This document shows, in pieces, positions 1 through 8,559 of a DNA stretch of 50,518 nucleotides. Below the pieces are notes generated by a model. The model was not told where the DNA came from, did not search any database, and saw only the letters and a list, made by a program, of their open reading frames with translations. Source of the stretch: Syntrophorhabdus sp. PtaB.Bin027 (GTDB lineage Bacteria; Desulfobacterota; Syntrophorhabdia; Syntrophorhabdales; Syntrophorhabdaceae); assembly GCA_002067585.1 (NCBI GenBank), contig MVQO01000178.1, positions 1 to 50,518 on the forward strand. Reading direction: 5' to 3'. Position 1 is the stretch's first letter, and the number at the start of each line of letters is the position of its first letter. Position numbers and translations under genes: made by a program.

Positions 1-113
1 TCGCTCCAAAAGTTTCCCGTAGGAATAATAGAGCAAACGCTTTATTGGCATTCACTATTATAATGTTAATGAAAATATAACTCAATACACAAACATATTT
101 GAGGAAAGCACGT

Positions 114-290
114 TCATTGCTCTTTCATAGCTTCAATCTTATAGAGCCGTAGGTTGCTTATTGTCAAAATCTTGAATCCTTTTGCCAAAAGAAGATTATT
201 CAACTCATCCGGGCTATAGAAGTGGGCTGATTCGTATATTGACCTCTCCATACGAGATATTAACTTTCCATTAAGGTTTGACGATTGATA
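114..290 (-). pseudogene. C-terminal remnant of a SAM-dependent methyltransferase
   Basis: The minus strand reads openly for 58 codons between an in-frame TGA (revcomp of 291-293) and a stop at 114-116. The translated tail contains an SAHFYSPDELNNLLLAKGF-like stretch, which resembles the end of class I methyltransferases of the UbiE type, where an 'A-x-F-[YF]-[ST]-x-x-E-L-x-x-L-L-x-x-A-G-F' segment precedes the last strand. No N-terminal SAM-binding glycine motif is visible upstream, and the frame is closed there. I take it to be a decayed 3' fragment left by a rearrangement. The family assignment rests on one motif and is only moderately secure. Confidence 0.45.
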
Positions 291-300
291 TCAAAAATGA

Positions 301-938
301 AAAGTCTGCGAAAGGCATCAAAGTGTGTGTTTTTTCGCTTAGACACCTTTGTAGTTTTTGAAATGGTTGATAGTGCCAACCATCACATCATGGCACGGAT
401 AATATTATCCTTGAAAGGGAGCTCCTCTTCAAGAGTCATAACTCTCCATGCATAGGTAGGAGCACATTATGTCATACCTTTTAAAGGATCTACACAATCA
501 TTGCGCATAGCGTTTCTGATTGTTTGGCAAATTTTATAAGAGTGCCGATGCCGACAACACACCCCGTACCCTCGAAATCCTGAATGAAGTGCGAGAAGTC
601 CTGAATGGCATAACGAGGATAAAACGATGTTGAAAAAACTTGAACTATAAACCATGGCCATCAAAAGAGGCTATCATGACAGTCATAATACAATCAGCGT
701 TAATCGTGAAATGAGTCCTTATTTTTTGAAGGACAGCGGAAAGCACGGGGTACGTACAACTGACTTATACAGTCATACATACCATGTTTTTTTCTACCGG
801 GGCAAGAACAATCTCCACCCAAACCTTGAAAAAGATCATGATAGATATTGATCCACTTATGTTCGAACAGACAGGAGAACCAAAGCCTTTATTCCCAGAT
901 CACACACAAGGAGAGTATAGAGGATATCGAGGCGGAAG
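301..938. other. Gene-poor stretch with no recognisable gene
   Basis: No frame here carries a recognisable domain. The open frames (for example 654-851 and 784-999 on +) lack convincing ribosome binding sites, and their translations resemble no family I know. A short + strand stretch near 560-625 (reads ...TPRTLEILNEVREVLNG...) looks protein-like but has no proper start. Together with the methyltransferase remnant to its left and the dispersed repeat to its right, this looks like a decayed insertion zone. Confidence 0.4.
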
Positions 939-1327
939 ATTGGTATCACCCCAGGGCACAGAAGGATTGCTCACTGATACCAAAAGGGATTATTATTAGA
1001 TATTGAAGGATATGTGCTTTACCGTCTTCAGGGATAAAGGGAGGATTTGATCAGGTTCTATTGATCTGGGTAAGACTCAGGACGGCTCTTCTTCAATAAG
1101 ACATATATCGATTATTTTTTTGATAAAGCAGTATTCACTGAACATGAAGAGGGCATGATACATGTCGCCCGGGAAAAGAGGTGAATAGCTATCGATTCTT
1201 CTGGTGTTGGATAGCAAGAGATCAAGGGGTTTGTATCAAAGACTGATGTCCCCGGATGTGAGGCATATATACACCCTCTCTATTGAAGAATGGATAGGGT
1301 GCAGGGGGAATTATAATAATGGGGAGG
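939..1327 (+). repeat. Dispersed direct repeat, copy 1 (internally deleted)
   Basis: From 939 (attggtatcacccc...) to about 1289 this is nearly identical to 45116-45463, with only scattered substitutions and small indels. It then jumps to a 38-nt tail (1290-1327, ...gcagggggaat...ggggag) that matches 45625-45662. The roughly 160 nt between those points in copy 2 are missing here. Both copies lie in the same orientation. Translation gives only short broken frames, for example a 37-codon stretch containing FFNKTYIDYFFDEAVFTEHE. It is probably a dead mobile element or a decayed duplicated gene. Confidence 0.85.
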
Positions 1328-1505
1328 CAGAGTTTTGTAATATTATAATCAGTTTCAAATAGCAACATAAGTACAGAAAAGATCTGTCTTGTAATAGCCA
1401 AAATGGTACGAGGCTGAAAGATTGTATTCTTAAGAATAAACCTCTTGACAGATAGACTCCAAAAGGTCACAATACTTCTGTAGTATTGCTAGAAAAGAAT
1501 AGTCT

Positions 1506-2147
1506 ATGCTGGTACGAGATATTATGACCAAAAATGTCATCACCATCACGAGTGACACCTATGTCCTCGATGCAGAGAGGATTATGGATCAGAACAGGAT
1601 TGGCCGTTTGCCTGTTGTTGACGATGGGAAATTGGTTGGTATTGTAACAAGGAATGATGTGCTAAAAGCAAGCCCTACATCTACAACACCGACTAATCAG
1701 CGCCACCTCTTTTACCTCATGTCCAAGTTGACGGTGAAAGAGATTATGAAAACGAAGATTCTGAAAATATCCCCTGATACTCCCATAGAAAAGGCGATCG
1801 CTGTTGCTCAAAAGAACAAAGTCGGCAGTCTTCCAGTAGTGGAGGAAGATAAGGTTGTCGGTATCTTAACAACGAACGATGTGTTTTATAAAATACTGAA
1901 CCCTCTCTTTGGAATAGGCCAAAAAGGTAGTCGTATAGTCATTCATGGCGCCGGAAAGGTAGACATGATGCAGGAAATACTCGAATTCATAAGGAAGACT
2001 GGTCTTGGAGTGAAGACCTATTGGATACCGCCCAGTGATGACAGGCAGGACCTGTTCCTTCACATAAATATTGAGGATGCTACCCAGATCATTGAGGAAC
2101 TCCGGGGCAGAGGGTACTCTGTTGAGAAACGTGAGTTTTCGGTGTAA
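1506..2147 (+). CDS. Tandem CBS-domain protein, AcuB-like
   Basis: This 213-residue protein has two CBS domains (about residues 1-60 and 72-132), each with the typical 'V.DIMT/EIMK ... LPVVD/E...VGI.T..DV' pattern. A C-terminal part of about 75 residues resembles the ACT-like tail of AcuB-type proteins. CBS pairs bind adenine nucleotides (AMP, ATP, SAM) and act as energy sensors in the cytoplasm. There is no attached enzyme domain, so the target is unknown. The ATG at 1506 begins directly with the first CBS motif, and only a weak purine-rich stretch (agaaaagaa) precedes it. The gene stands alone, converging on the flavoprotein gene at 2205. Any acetoin-related role would be an over-reading of the family name. 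Confidence 0.85.
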   Translation: MLVRDIMTKNVITITSDTYVLDAERIMDQNRIGRLPVVDDGKLVGIVTRNDVLKASPTSTTPTNQRHLFYLMSKLTVKEIMKTKILKISPDTPIEKAIAVAQKNKVGSLPVVEEDKVVGILTTNDVFYKILNPLFGIGQKGSRIVIHGAGKVDMMQEILEFIRKTGLGVKTYWIPPSDDRQDLFLHINIEDATQIIEELRGRGYSVEKREFSV

Positions 2148-2204
2148 GGTCATCTTCATTAAGACTCCGGAGATTGATTTTTACGTCCAAGGGGTGCATT
2201 TGTT

Positions 2205-3071
2205 TTATAGTCTAATCCATTCACCAATGTCCTTATACTGTTGAGTGAGTCGCAGAATCTCCTTGCGCCTTTTCATAAACTCCTCCTTCATTCCCCTTAA
2301 CCATGATTTGTGAAGAAGCATATGTTCGGGTGGACCGAGGATGCCTCCGTCCCTTATCTTGATTCTTTCTCCCCTATCATCAACTCTAAAGGCCCCATGG
2401 CAGAGTGTGCAGGTGAATTTTCTTTTTTCCATGCGCACAATGTCATTTCCGCAGAAAGGGCAGCCATGGTTCTTGGATGTGTTACCCTCTTTAAAAAGAG
2501 CCCGTGCCAGCTTCTTCGCCAGATTTCTTTGCACGGGGCTCACCAGAACCTCACCAGGCAACGCAGCCTTCACATTCACATTTGCCTTGATATTGAGGCC
2601 AAGAAAAGCGGCAAAACTCATCATAGTGTGAGGGGCCACTCCAATTCTGTTTTTCATTCCATAAAAATTAATGAGAATACATGGCTTGCCGTATGTTTTC
2701 TCAAGAACCTCGTAGAACAGGAATCCACGATCGATGATTCTCTTTATTATGCTATGGCTCCCGAGGAAATAAACCGGCGATGCGATGATAATGGCATCGG
2801 AATGAACGATCTGCTGAAGCAGGGATTCCATGTCATCTTTTTGGGGGCATGGCTGATCCATGATGCACCTGTAGCATGCAAGGCACTGTTCAATTGTCAG
2901 AGAAGGCATCCTGATCAGTTTCAGTTTGCAGTCTTCAGCTACCGAGAGAGCAATTTCCTTGACGAACACCTCACAGTTTCCAAGTTTGCGGGGAGAACCT
3001 ATCAGGCCAAGAATCAGTTTCCCCTTTCGTGCTTCGCCTTTCGTGTCAGAATCCAATGTATTCTTTTCCAT
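2205..3071 (-). CDS. Iron-sulfur flavoprotein (flavodoxin fold) with C-terminal zinc ribbon
   Basis: This 288-residue protein has an NADPH-dependent FMN reductase/flavodoxin fold. An FMN-phosphate loop GSPRKLGN lies at residues 25-32 and an IIIASPVYFLG segment at about 94-104. The compact motif C63-x2-C66-x2-C69-x5-C75 matches the 4Fe-4S motif of archaeal/anaerobe Isf proteins, which move electrons between ferredoxin and small acceptors. After the flavodoxin domain comes a second cysteine set, C204-x2-C207...C221-x2-C224, which looks like a zinc ribbon and is not part of the minimal Isf family. The start at 3071 has a gaaggtg purine stretch upstream. It is transcribed divergently from ftsH across 130 nt. 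The substrate is unknown. Confidence 0.85.
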   Translation of the reverse strand: MEKNTLDSDTKGEARKGKLILGLIGSPRKLGNCEVFVKEIALSVAEDCKLKLIRMPSLTIEQCLACYRCIMDQPCPQKDDMESLLQQIVHSDAIIIASPVYFLGSHSIIKRIIDRGFLFYEVLEKTYGKPCILINFYGMKNRIGVAPHTMMSFAAFLGLNIKANVNVKAALPGEVLVSPVQRNLAKKLARALFKEGNTSKNHGCPFCGNDIVRMEKRKFTCTLCHGAFRVDDRGERIKIRDGGILGPPEHMLLHKSWLRGMKEEFMKRRKEILRLTQQYKDIGEWIRL

Positions 3072-3201
3072 TGTGCACCTTCAATAATGGGTTTATACTA
3101 CCATTATACCAGATTCAGGTTAATTTTATAGTTGCTACATTTAATAGAACAAATCGTTTAAATAGGTTGAAAATTCAAGGGTTTTATGGTAAGAACCATA
3201 G

Positions 3202-5037
3202 ATGCCAAAAAATCCCACACTGAACCCAATGAATAAAAATATATTCGTCTGGCTTTTTATTATTCTTTTCGGTCTTTTTATCTTCAATATATACTACAAG
3301 CCAAAAAAAAACTATGAAAGCGTGATTTTCAGTGATTTTGTCGAGGCTGTACAGGCGGAAAAGGTCACGTCGGTAACAGTTCAGGGTAGAAACATTATCG
3401 GTGTTTTTAAGGATGGCAAAGAGTTCAAGAGCTATGCCCCAGACGACCCTGACTTAATGAAGCTTCTGCGGACTCACAATGTAAAGATTAATGCGAAACC
3501 TGATGAAGAAGGAGGTTTATGGCAGAACCTGGTCATTTCATGGTTCCCCATGCTTCTGCTAATTGGTGTTTGGATCTTTTTTATGCGTCAGATGCAGGCT
3601 GGTGGTGGAAAGGCGATGGCATTTGGGAAGAGCAAAGCGCGCCTGATTACCGGCAAGGAGAATAAGGTCACTTTCCAGGATGTGGCTGGCATTGATGAAG
3701 CGAGGGAAGAACTGGAAGAGATCATTGATTTCCTTAAAGATCCCAAGAAATTTACAAAACTAGGAGGTCGTATACCCAAGGGCGTTTTGCTTGTAGGTCC
3801 GCCAGGAACTGGAAAGACACTTCTTGCAAAGGCTATTGCAGGTGAAGCTGATGTGCCTTTTTTTAGCATAAGTGGATCAGACTTTGTGGAGATGTTCGTT
3901 GGCGTGGGCGCCTCCAGGGTTCGAGACTTGTTCAACCAGGGAAAAAAGCAGGCGCCTTGCATAATATTCATAGACGAGATAGATGCAGTTGGCAGGCACA
4001 GAGGCGCTGGTCTTGGCGGAGGTCACGACGAGCGCGAGCAGACTCTGAATCAGCTTTTGGTGGAAATGGATGGCTTCGAATCAAACGAGGGCGTTATTGT
4101 CATGTCAGCCACAAACAGGCCTGATGTCCTTGATCCGGCCCTTTTGCGTCCTGGGAGATTTGACCGTCAGATTGTCGTATCTATACCTGATGTCAAAGGA
4201 CGGGAAGCCATTCTCAAGGTTCATACGCGAAAAAATATTCTTTCCAATAACGTTGACCTTTCAATTATCGCCAGAGGGACACCGGGTTTTTCTGGTGCCG
4301 ACCTTGAAAACCTTGTAAATGAGGCAGCTTTGCTCGCAGCCCGTAAGAACAAAAAAGAGATTGAGATGGAAGACTTTGAACACGCCAAAGACAAGGTGCT
4401 CATGGGTGTAGAGAGAAGGAGCATGATCATTCCTTACCAGGAGAGAAGAAATGCGGCATATCACGAGGCAGGACATGCCCTGGTGGCAAAGATGATCCCA
4501 GGGTCTGACCCGATTCACAAAGTAACAATCATACCCAGAGGCAGGGCTCTGGGTATAACCCAACAACTGCCTATAGACGAACGACATACATATTCCAAGG
4601 ACTACTTGCTCGACAATATTACAATTCTTCTCGGAGGAAGGGTTGCAGAGGAGCTGGTTCTCAATCATCAGACTACCGGTGCGGGCAATGATATCGAGAG
4701 GGCAACAGAATTGGCGAGAAAGATGATATGCGAATGGGGTATGAGCGATAGACTTGGACCTTTAAACTACGGAAAGAGAGAGGAACACATCTTTCTTGGC
4801 AAGGAGATTGCCCAGCACAAGAATTACAGCGAGCGCACTGCTCAGGAGATTGACGAGGAATTACAGAAAACTGTGAATGGCTGCTTTGACAGAGCAAGGC
4901 AACTTGTTCTTGCCAACATGGATGCCCTCCATGCCATAGCAAATAAATTGCTGGAGAAGGAAGTCCTCGATGGACAGGAGATAGATGGCATCATCAAGGA
5001 GAATACAAACGGGAAGGGAATCGCAGTGGAGGGATAG
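3202..5037 (+). CDS. ftsH: ATP-dependent membrane zinc metalloprotease FtsH
   Basis: This 611-residue AAA+ protease degrades misfolded and regulatory proteins at the inner membrane. Visible in order are TM1 (about residues 13-30), a periplasmic FtsH_ext domain, TM2 (about 110-128), Walker A GPPGTGKT (199-206), Walker B FIDEID (256-261), a second region of homology with TNRPD and arginine fingers (304-321), the zinc motif HEAGH (421-425) and a third ligand Asp in the GNDIERAT helix (about 497). Length matches the family. Its 3' end overlaps folP by 53 nt. A later in-frame ATG (3229) lacks a ribosome binding site, so 3202 is kept. Start choice is the only real uncertainty. Confidence 0.98.
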   Translation: MPKNPTLNPMNKNIFVWLFIILFGLFIFNIYYKPKKNYESVIFSDFVEAVQAEKVTSVTVQGRNIIGVFKDGKEFKSYAPDDPDLMKLLRTHNVKINAKPDEEGGLWQNLVISWFPMLLLIGVWIFFMRQMQAGGGKAMAFGKSKARLITGKENKVTFQDVAGIDEAREELEEIIDFLKDPKKFTKLGGRIPKGVLLVGPPGTGKTLLAKAIAGEADVPFFSISGSDFVEMFVGVGASRVRDLFNQGKKQAPCIIFIDEIDAVGRHRGAGLGGGHDEREQTLNQLLVEMDGFESNEGVIVMSATNRPDVLDPALLRPGRFDRQIVVSIPDVKGREAILKVHTRKNILSNNVDLSIIARGTPGFSGADLENLVNEAALLAARKNKKEIEMEDFEHAKDKVLMGVERRSMIIPYQERRNAAYHEAGHALVAKMIPGSDPIHKVTIIPRGRALGITQQLPIDERHTYSKDYLLDNITILLGGRVAEELVLNHQTTGAGNDIERATELARKMICEWGMSDRLGPLNYGKREEHIFLGKEIAQHKNYSERTAQEIDEELQKTVNGCFDRARQLVLANMDALHAIANKLLEKEVLDGQEIDGIIKENTNGKGIAVEG

Positions 5038-5830
5038 ACCACTCATAATGGGGGTTTTGAACGTCACACCCGACTCTTTTTTTGATGGGGGGAAATACTC
5101 AACACGGGTAAAAGCGGTAGATCACGCATTACGGATGGCCGAAGATGGAGCCGACATAATCGATGTAGGTGGAGAATCTTCAAGGCCTTTCTCCAAACCT
5201 ATTACAATCGATGAGGAGCTCAGACGGGTTATTCCTGTTGTGGAAGGTATCAGGGAGAGATTGAATATCCCCATTTCTGTTGATACCTGCAAGGCCAGGG
5301 TTGCACAGGAATCATTTTTTGCAGGAGCAGACATGGTAAACGACATAAGTGGGTTGAGGCACGATCCTGAAATGGCTGACACAGTCAATGCTGCAAAAGC
5401 TAAGGTAATCATCATGCACATGAAAGGGACGCCCCAAACCATGCAGATCGATCCATCCTATGATGATATCATTTTTGAAATCTGCGCATTTTTTGAGGAA
5501 CGAATAGACTTTGCAGTCACCGGTAAAGGTATAGAACGAAGCAACATAGTTCTGGACCCTGGCATCGGTTTCGGAAAAAGGGTGGAAGACAACCTGAGGA
5601 TCATAAAGCATATAAATATCTTCAAAAAATTTAATCTGCCCGTCCTTGTTGGTACGTCAATGAAGGGTTTTATTGGAAAAATCACCGAGTCAACCCAAAG
5701 AGGAAGGCTTGAGGGCACCCTTGCCAGCATCGCACTATCAGTCTGGAACGGGGCGGATATCGTTAGGGTGCATGATGTAAAAAAAGCAAAAAAAACAGTT
5801 GTATTCACTGATGCTGTAATGAGGGTGTGA
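4985..5830 (+). CDS. folP: Dihydropteroate synthase
   Basis: FolP condenses p-aminobenzoate with dihydropterin pyrophosphate in folate synthesis. This 281-residue TIM barrel shows the family signatures [15 protein letters not shown] (from residue 22), [35 protein letters not shown] and a final arginine-containing VRVHDV strand. The start at 4985 lies inside ftsH and is preceded at 4 nt by ggacaggag. The alternative ATG at 5048 would remove the first strand of the barrel. The 53-nt overlap with ftsH implies translational coupling. It heads a long same-strand gene run. Confidence 0.96.
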   Translation: MASSRRIQTGRESQWRDRPLIMGVLNVTPDSFFDGGKYSTRVKAVDHALRMAEDGADIIDVGGESSRPFSKPITIDEELRRVIPVVEGIRERLNIPISVDTCKARVAQESFFAGADMVNDISGLRHDPEMADTVNAAKAKVIIMHMKGTPQTMQIDPSYDDIIFEICAFFEERIDFAVTGKGIERSNIVLDPGIGFGKRVEDNLRIIKHINIFKKFNLPVLVGTSMKGFIGKITESTQRGRLEGTLASIALSVWNGADIVRVHDVKKAKKTVVFTDAVMRV

Positions 5831-5880
5831 AATAAAAACCCTTTGCTGCGCAATAAGCTTCGATAGAAGGAAAGATTTTC

Positions 5881-6621
5881 ATGCTCAGTGGGCTGCGTTG
5901 GCAGGATGTCCTTGATATTTTAGCTGTCTCATTTATTATCTATCGTACCTTTCTCCTAATTAAAGGCACAAGGGCTATCCAGCTAATTGTTGGCTTTATA
6001 ATAGTCTTCTTCGTTTTTTACGTTTCAAAAAAACTTGAACTTTTTACGCTTGGGTGGATATTTAGCAATTTTGTGGGAGCAATAGTCTTCGTGATTGTAG
6101 TCATATTCCAGAATGAGATAAGGAGAGTGCTCCTGGCAATAGGAAGAAGCCCATTTTTTAAGAGAATTACCTATGTGGAGGAAACACTATTTTACGATGA
6201 ATTGTTGAATGCGTGTTCTGTCATGAGTAGCCGCCGCATCGGTTCTTTGATTGTCATCGAAAGGGAAGTAGGCCTTGAGGAATTTATGGAGATTGGCATT
6301 CGCATTGATGCTGCAGTAAATACAGAATTGATAGTCAGCATGTTTCAGACCACATCCCCACTCCACGATGGGGCTATGATCATACAAGAGGGAAGGATCC
6401 GTGCAGCGGGTTGTATTTTGCCCCTTACTTTAAAAGATACCGTTGATATTAGCCTTGGCACCCGACACAGGGCTGCAATCGGGATAACAGAGGTCACAGA
6501 CGCCCTTGCTGTTGTTGTTTCAGAGGAAAAAGGGAGAATAGCCTATGCTTATAAAGGCGAAATGTTCACCAATATAAGCGAAGAGGCTCTGAAGAAAGTA
6601 CTGAAAGAGCTGTTGAGGTGA
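5881..6621 (+). CDS. cdaA: Diadenylate cyclase CdaA (c-di-AMP synthase)
   Basis: The 246-residue protein has hydrophobic N-terminal segments (about residues 12-28, 34-50 and 60-78; three membrane helices in the family). A DisA_N catalytic domain follows, with the DGA motif at 163-165 and RHR at 195-197, the residues that bind and condense two ATP into cyclic di-AMP. A gatagaaggaaag ribosome binding site precedes the ATG. The next gene encodes a YbbR/CdaR protein, the known membrane partner that modulates CdaA. In many bacteria glmM follows ybbR; here it does not (pdxJ follows). Confidence 0.96.
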   Translation: MLSGLRWQDVLDILAVSFIIYRTFLLIKGTRAIQLIVGFIIVFFVFYVSKKLELFTLGWIFSNFVGAIVFVIVVIFQNEIRRVLLAIGRSPFFKRITYVEETLFYDELLNACSVMSSRRIGSLIVIEREVGLEEFMEIGIRIDAAVNTELIVSMFQTTSPLHDGAMIIQEGRIRAAGCILPLTLKDTVDISLGTRHRAAIGITEVTDALAVVVSEEKGRIAYAYKGEMFTNISEEALKKVLKELLR

Positions 6622-6673
6622 TGCGCTAGGCCACATCCCCTGCAATCTGCTCTGCAAGGTTTTATGAAAATAT

Positions 6674-7315
6674 ATGGATTTTGTAAAAAGATATATTCTT
6701 AATGACTGGAAGCTCAAGGGGCTTTCCCTTGTACTTGCAATAATGCTCTGGTTCGCAGTGTCCTATGTGGGAGAATCGAAGCTGAGCGTTTCTGTGCCTG
6801 TCTTGCCTGCAAACCTGGAAAAGGATTTCATGATAAAAAATATGGACGTTGAAGGTGTGCTTGTGATGATTAGCGGTCCTGTATCTGTCCTCAAAAACCT
6901 CAGTCCCAAAGACATAAAGGTTCCCCTTGATATGGGCGAGCTCAAGAATGGCCGCCATATAATCAATATAGAAAAGGCTGACATCGTTGTGCCCAAGGGT
7001 GTCCAGATTGAGGCTGTCAAACCGGATTATGTGGTGATCGAAGTAGAAAGGACTATGGAGAAACGATTGAAAACTATTGTAAAATTAGATGATAAATGGA
7101 AAGGTCTGTACAATGTGAAGTCTTGGTACCCTCAGTTCGTCACTGTCGAAGGGTCCAAGGCATCCTTGGAGAAAGCAGAAACTATCCAGACGGTTCCAAT
7201 CGATGGTGATTTCACGGCTGCTGAGGAGGAGCTGGATATCGCCCTTGACACTCAGGGATTATTTGTCCGCAAACTAAGGCCGGAGACGATTCGGGTGATC
7301 TTGAAGAGACATTGA
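6674..7315 (+). CDS. YbbR-like protein, CdaA regulator (CdaR)
   Basis: This 213-residue protein has a single N-terminal membrane anchor (about residues 15-33), followed by two YbbR-type beta-rich repeats (roughly 38-125 and 130-212) predicted to lie outside the cytoplasmic membrane. Family members bind and tune the diadenylate cyclase encoded just upstream, 52 nt away. Characterised CdaR proteins often carry three or four YbbR repeats; this is a short form. The ribosome binding site is poor (aaggttttatgaaaat), which suggests coupling to cdaA translation. The family call rests on the anchor, the repeats (SGPVSVL..L) and gene order. Confidence 0.88.
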   Translation: MDFVKRYILNDWKLKGLSLVLAIMLWFAVSYVGESKLSVSVPVLPANLEKDFMIKNMDVEGVLVMISGPVSVLKNLSPKDIKVPLDMGELKNGRHIINIEKADIVVPKGVQIEAVKPDYVVIEVERTMEKRLKTIVKLDDKWKGLYNVKSWYPQFVTVEGSKASLEKAETIQTVPIDGDFTAAEEELDIALDTQGLFVRKLRPETIRVILKRH

Positions 7316-7330
7316 CATGGAGGAAATAAA

Positions 7331-8047
7331 ATGGGTTCGTTAATGGTGAACATTGATCACGTGGCAACATTAAGGGAAGCACGAGGCATTAATTATCCTG
7401 AGCCTGTCTATGCAGCAGGCATTGCAGAGATGGCAGGAGCCTCAGGAATCATAGTTCATCTGAGAGAGGATAGGCGTCATATTAAGGATCGCGATGTTCG
7501 ACTTTTGAGAGAGGTTGTCAGGACAAAGTTAAACCTGGAAATGGCAGCAACACCTGAGATGGTACAGATAGCTACCAATATCAAGCCAGATATGGTAACC
7601 CTTGTACCTGAGAAGCGCCAGGAGCTTACCACAGAGGGTGGGCTCGATGTTGTCGGGCAGTCCGGTAAGCTTAGAAAAACTGTTGAAAGCCTACGATCTG
7701 CAGGCATCTTTGTCAGCCTTTTTATTGATCCAAGCGAGGAACAGCTTGTGGCTTCACAAAAAATCCACGCTGATATGATCGAAATCCACACGGGAACGTA
7801 TAGCGATGCTGTCAACGAAAAGATAAAAGAAGAAGAACTAAAAAAAATTGCCAGATCTGCCATGAGAGCTAAAGAGCTTGGCTTGGGAGTGAATGCAGGG
7901 CATGGCCTTCACTACCATAACGTTAAAGAAGTAGCTGCTATCAGGGAAATTGATGAGTTGAGTATTGGACATTCAATTATTGCCCGGGCAGTATTTGTTG
8001 GATTGGACATGGCTGTAAGGAGTATGATTGAGCTGATAAATCAATAG
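7331..8047 (+). CDS. pdxJ: Pyridoxine 5'-phosphate synthase
   Basis: PdxJ condenses 1-deoxyxylulose 5-phosphate with 1-amino-acetone 3-phosphate, the last step of DXP-dependent vitamin B6 synthesis. At 238 residues it has the family length and signatures: [13 protein letters not shown] at the N-terminus, HLREDRRHI phosphate-binding loop, [15 protein letters not shown] and [14 protein letters not shown] near the end. A clear ribosome binding site (ggaggaaataaa) precedes the ATG. pdxA, which makes the amino-acetone substrate precursor, is also in this window (23479-24441, minus strand) but in a separate operon. Confidence 0.97.
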   Translation: MGSLMVNIDHVATLREARGINYPEPVYAAGIAEMAGASGIIVHLREDRRHIKDRDVRLLREVVRTKLNLEMAATPEMVQIATNIKPDMVTLVPEKRQELTTEGGLDVVGQSGKLRKTVESLRSAGIFVSLFIDPSEEQLVASQKIHADMIEIHTGTYSDAVNEKIKEEELKKIARSAMRAKELGLGVNAGHGLHYHNVKEVAAIREIDELSIGHSIIARAVFVGLDMAVRSMIELINQ

Positions 8048-8134
8048 TGTTTGGCTCAAGGTCAAGGTGTACTGAGGGATGAGGAAAACTTACACCTGAG
8101 AGCTAAAAAGTGAACAGCGTCAGGGGAACTGACC

Positions 8135-8455
8135 ATGGTTGGCATAGATATTGTAGATGTGTCGAGAATGGAAGGAATTGTGAAGCGATTTGGCGACCGC
8201 TTCTTGCACAGGGTTTTTACAGGTCAGGAGCTTGAATATGCGGGCAAAAAGGTACGGATACAGGAGACTTTGTCCGGACGTTTTGCAGCAAAAGAGGCAT
8301 TCATGAAAGCCATCGGAGAATCAGCAGGCTGGAAGGAGATCGAGGTACTTCAACAGGGCGGGAAACCCTATATAGTATTCAGGGGTAAGGTTTATCGTGA
8401 AGTAAGCATTTCCCACGAACGAAGATTCGCCGTGGCAGTAGTGGTGATACGTTGA
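8135..8455 (+). CDS. acpS: Holo-[acyl-carrier-protein] synthase
   Basis: AcpS transfers 4'-phosphopantetheine from CoA to apo-ACP. The 106-residue sequence has both magnesium-binding signatures: VGIDIVDV at the N-terminus (Asp5) and GRFAAKEAFMKA (Lys53-Glu54). It is slightly shorter than the usual 115-125 residues, mostly in the loop before the C-terminal SISHERRFAVA strand. A caggggaactgacc stretch serves as ribosome binding site. It sits between pdxJ and nnr, its common neighbours in deltaproteobacterial genomes. Confidence 0.94.
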   Translation: MVGIDIVDVSRMEGIVKRFGDRFLHRVFTGQELEYAGKKVRIQETLSGRFAAKEAFMKAIGESAGWKEIEVLQQGGKPYIVFRGKVYREVSISHERRFAVAVVVIR

Positions 8456-8559
8456 CATTGATGAGTCGGAATCCTGGTTATCTGTCACAGGTACTTGTGT
8501 TCCCTCTCAACTCAAACACGAAATGATAGGCTCCAAACGGTTTAATTTCGGAGGTACGC

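Noticed and set aside
2310..3131. 273-codon open frame on + opposite the flavoprotein gene
   Set aside because: It is antisense to a protein with clear Fe-S and flavodoxin motifs, has no ribosome binding site or recognisable domain, and its composition is that of a shadow frame.
4861..5067. Minus-strand open frames over the ftsH/folP overlap
   Set aside because: Both + strand genes have full conserved motifs here; the minus frames carry no domain.
8065..8097. 7-bp inverted repeat (aggtgta ... tacacct) before acpS
   Set aside because: Short, 19-nt loop, no T-run and not positioned at the ribosome binding site. Could arise by chance.
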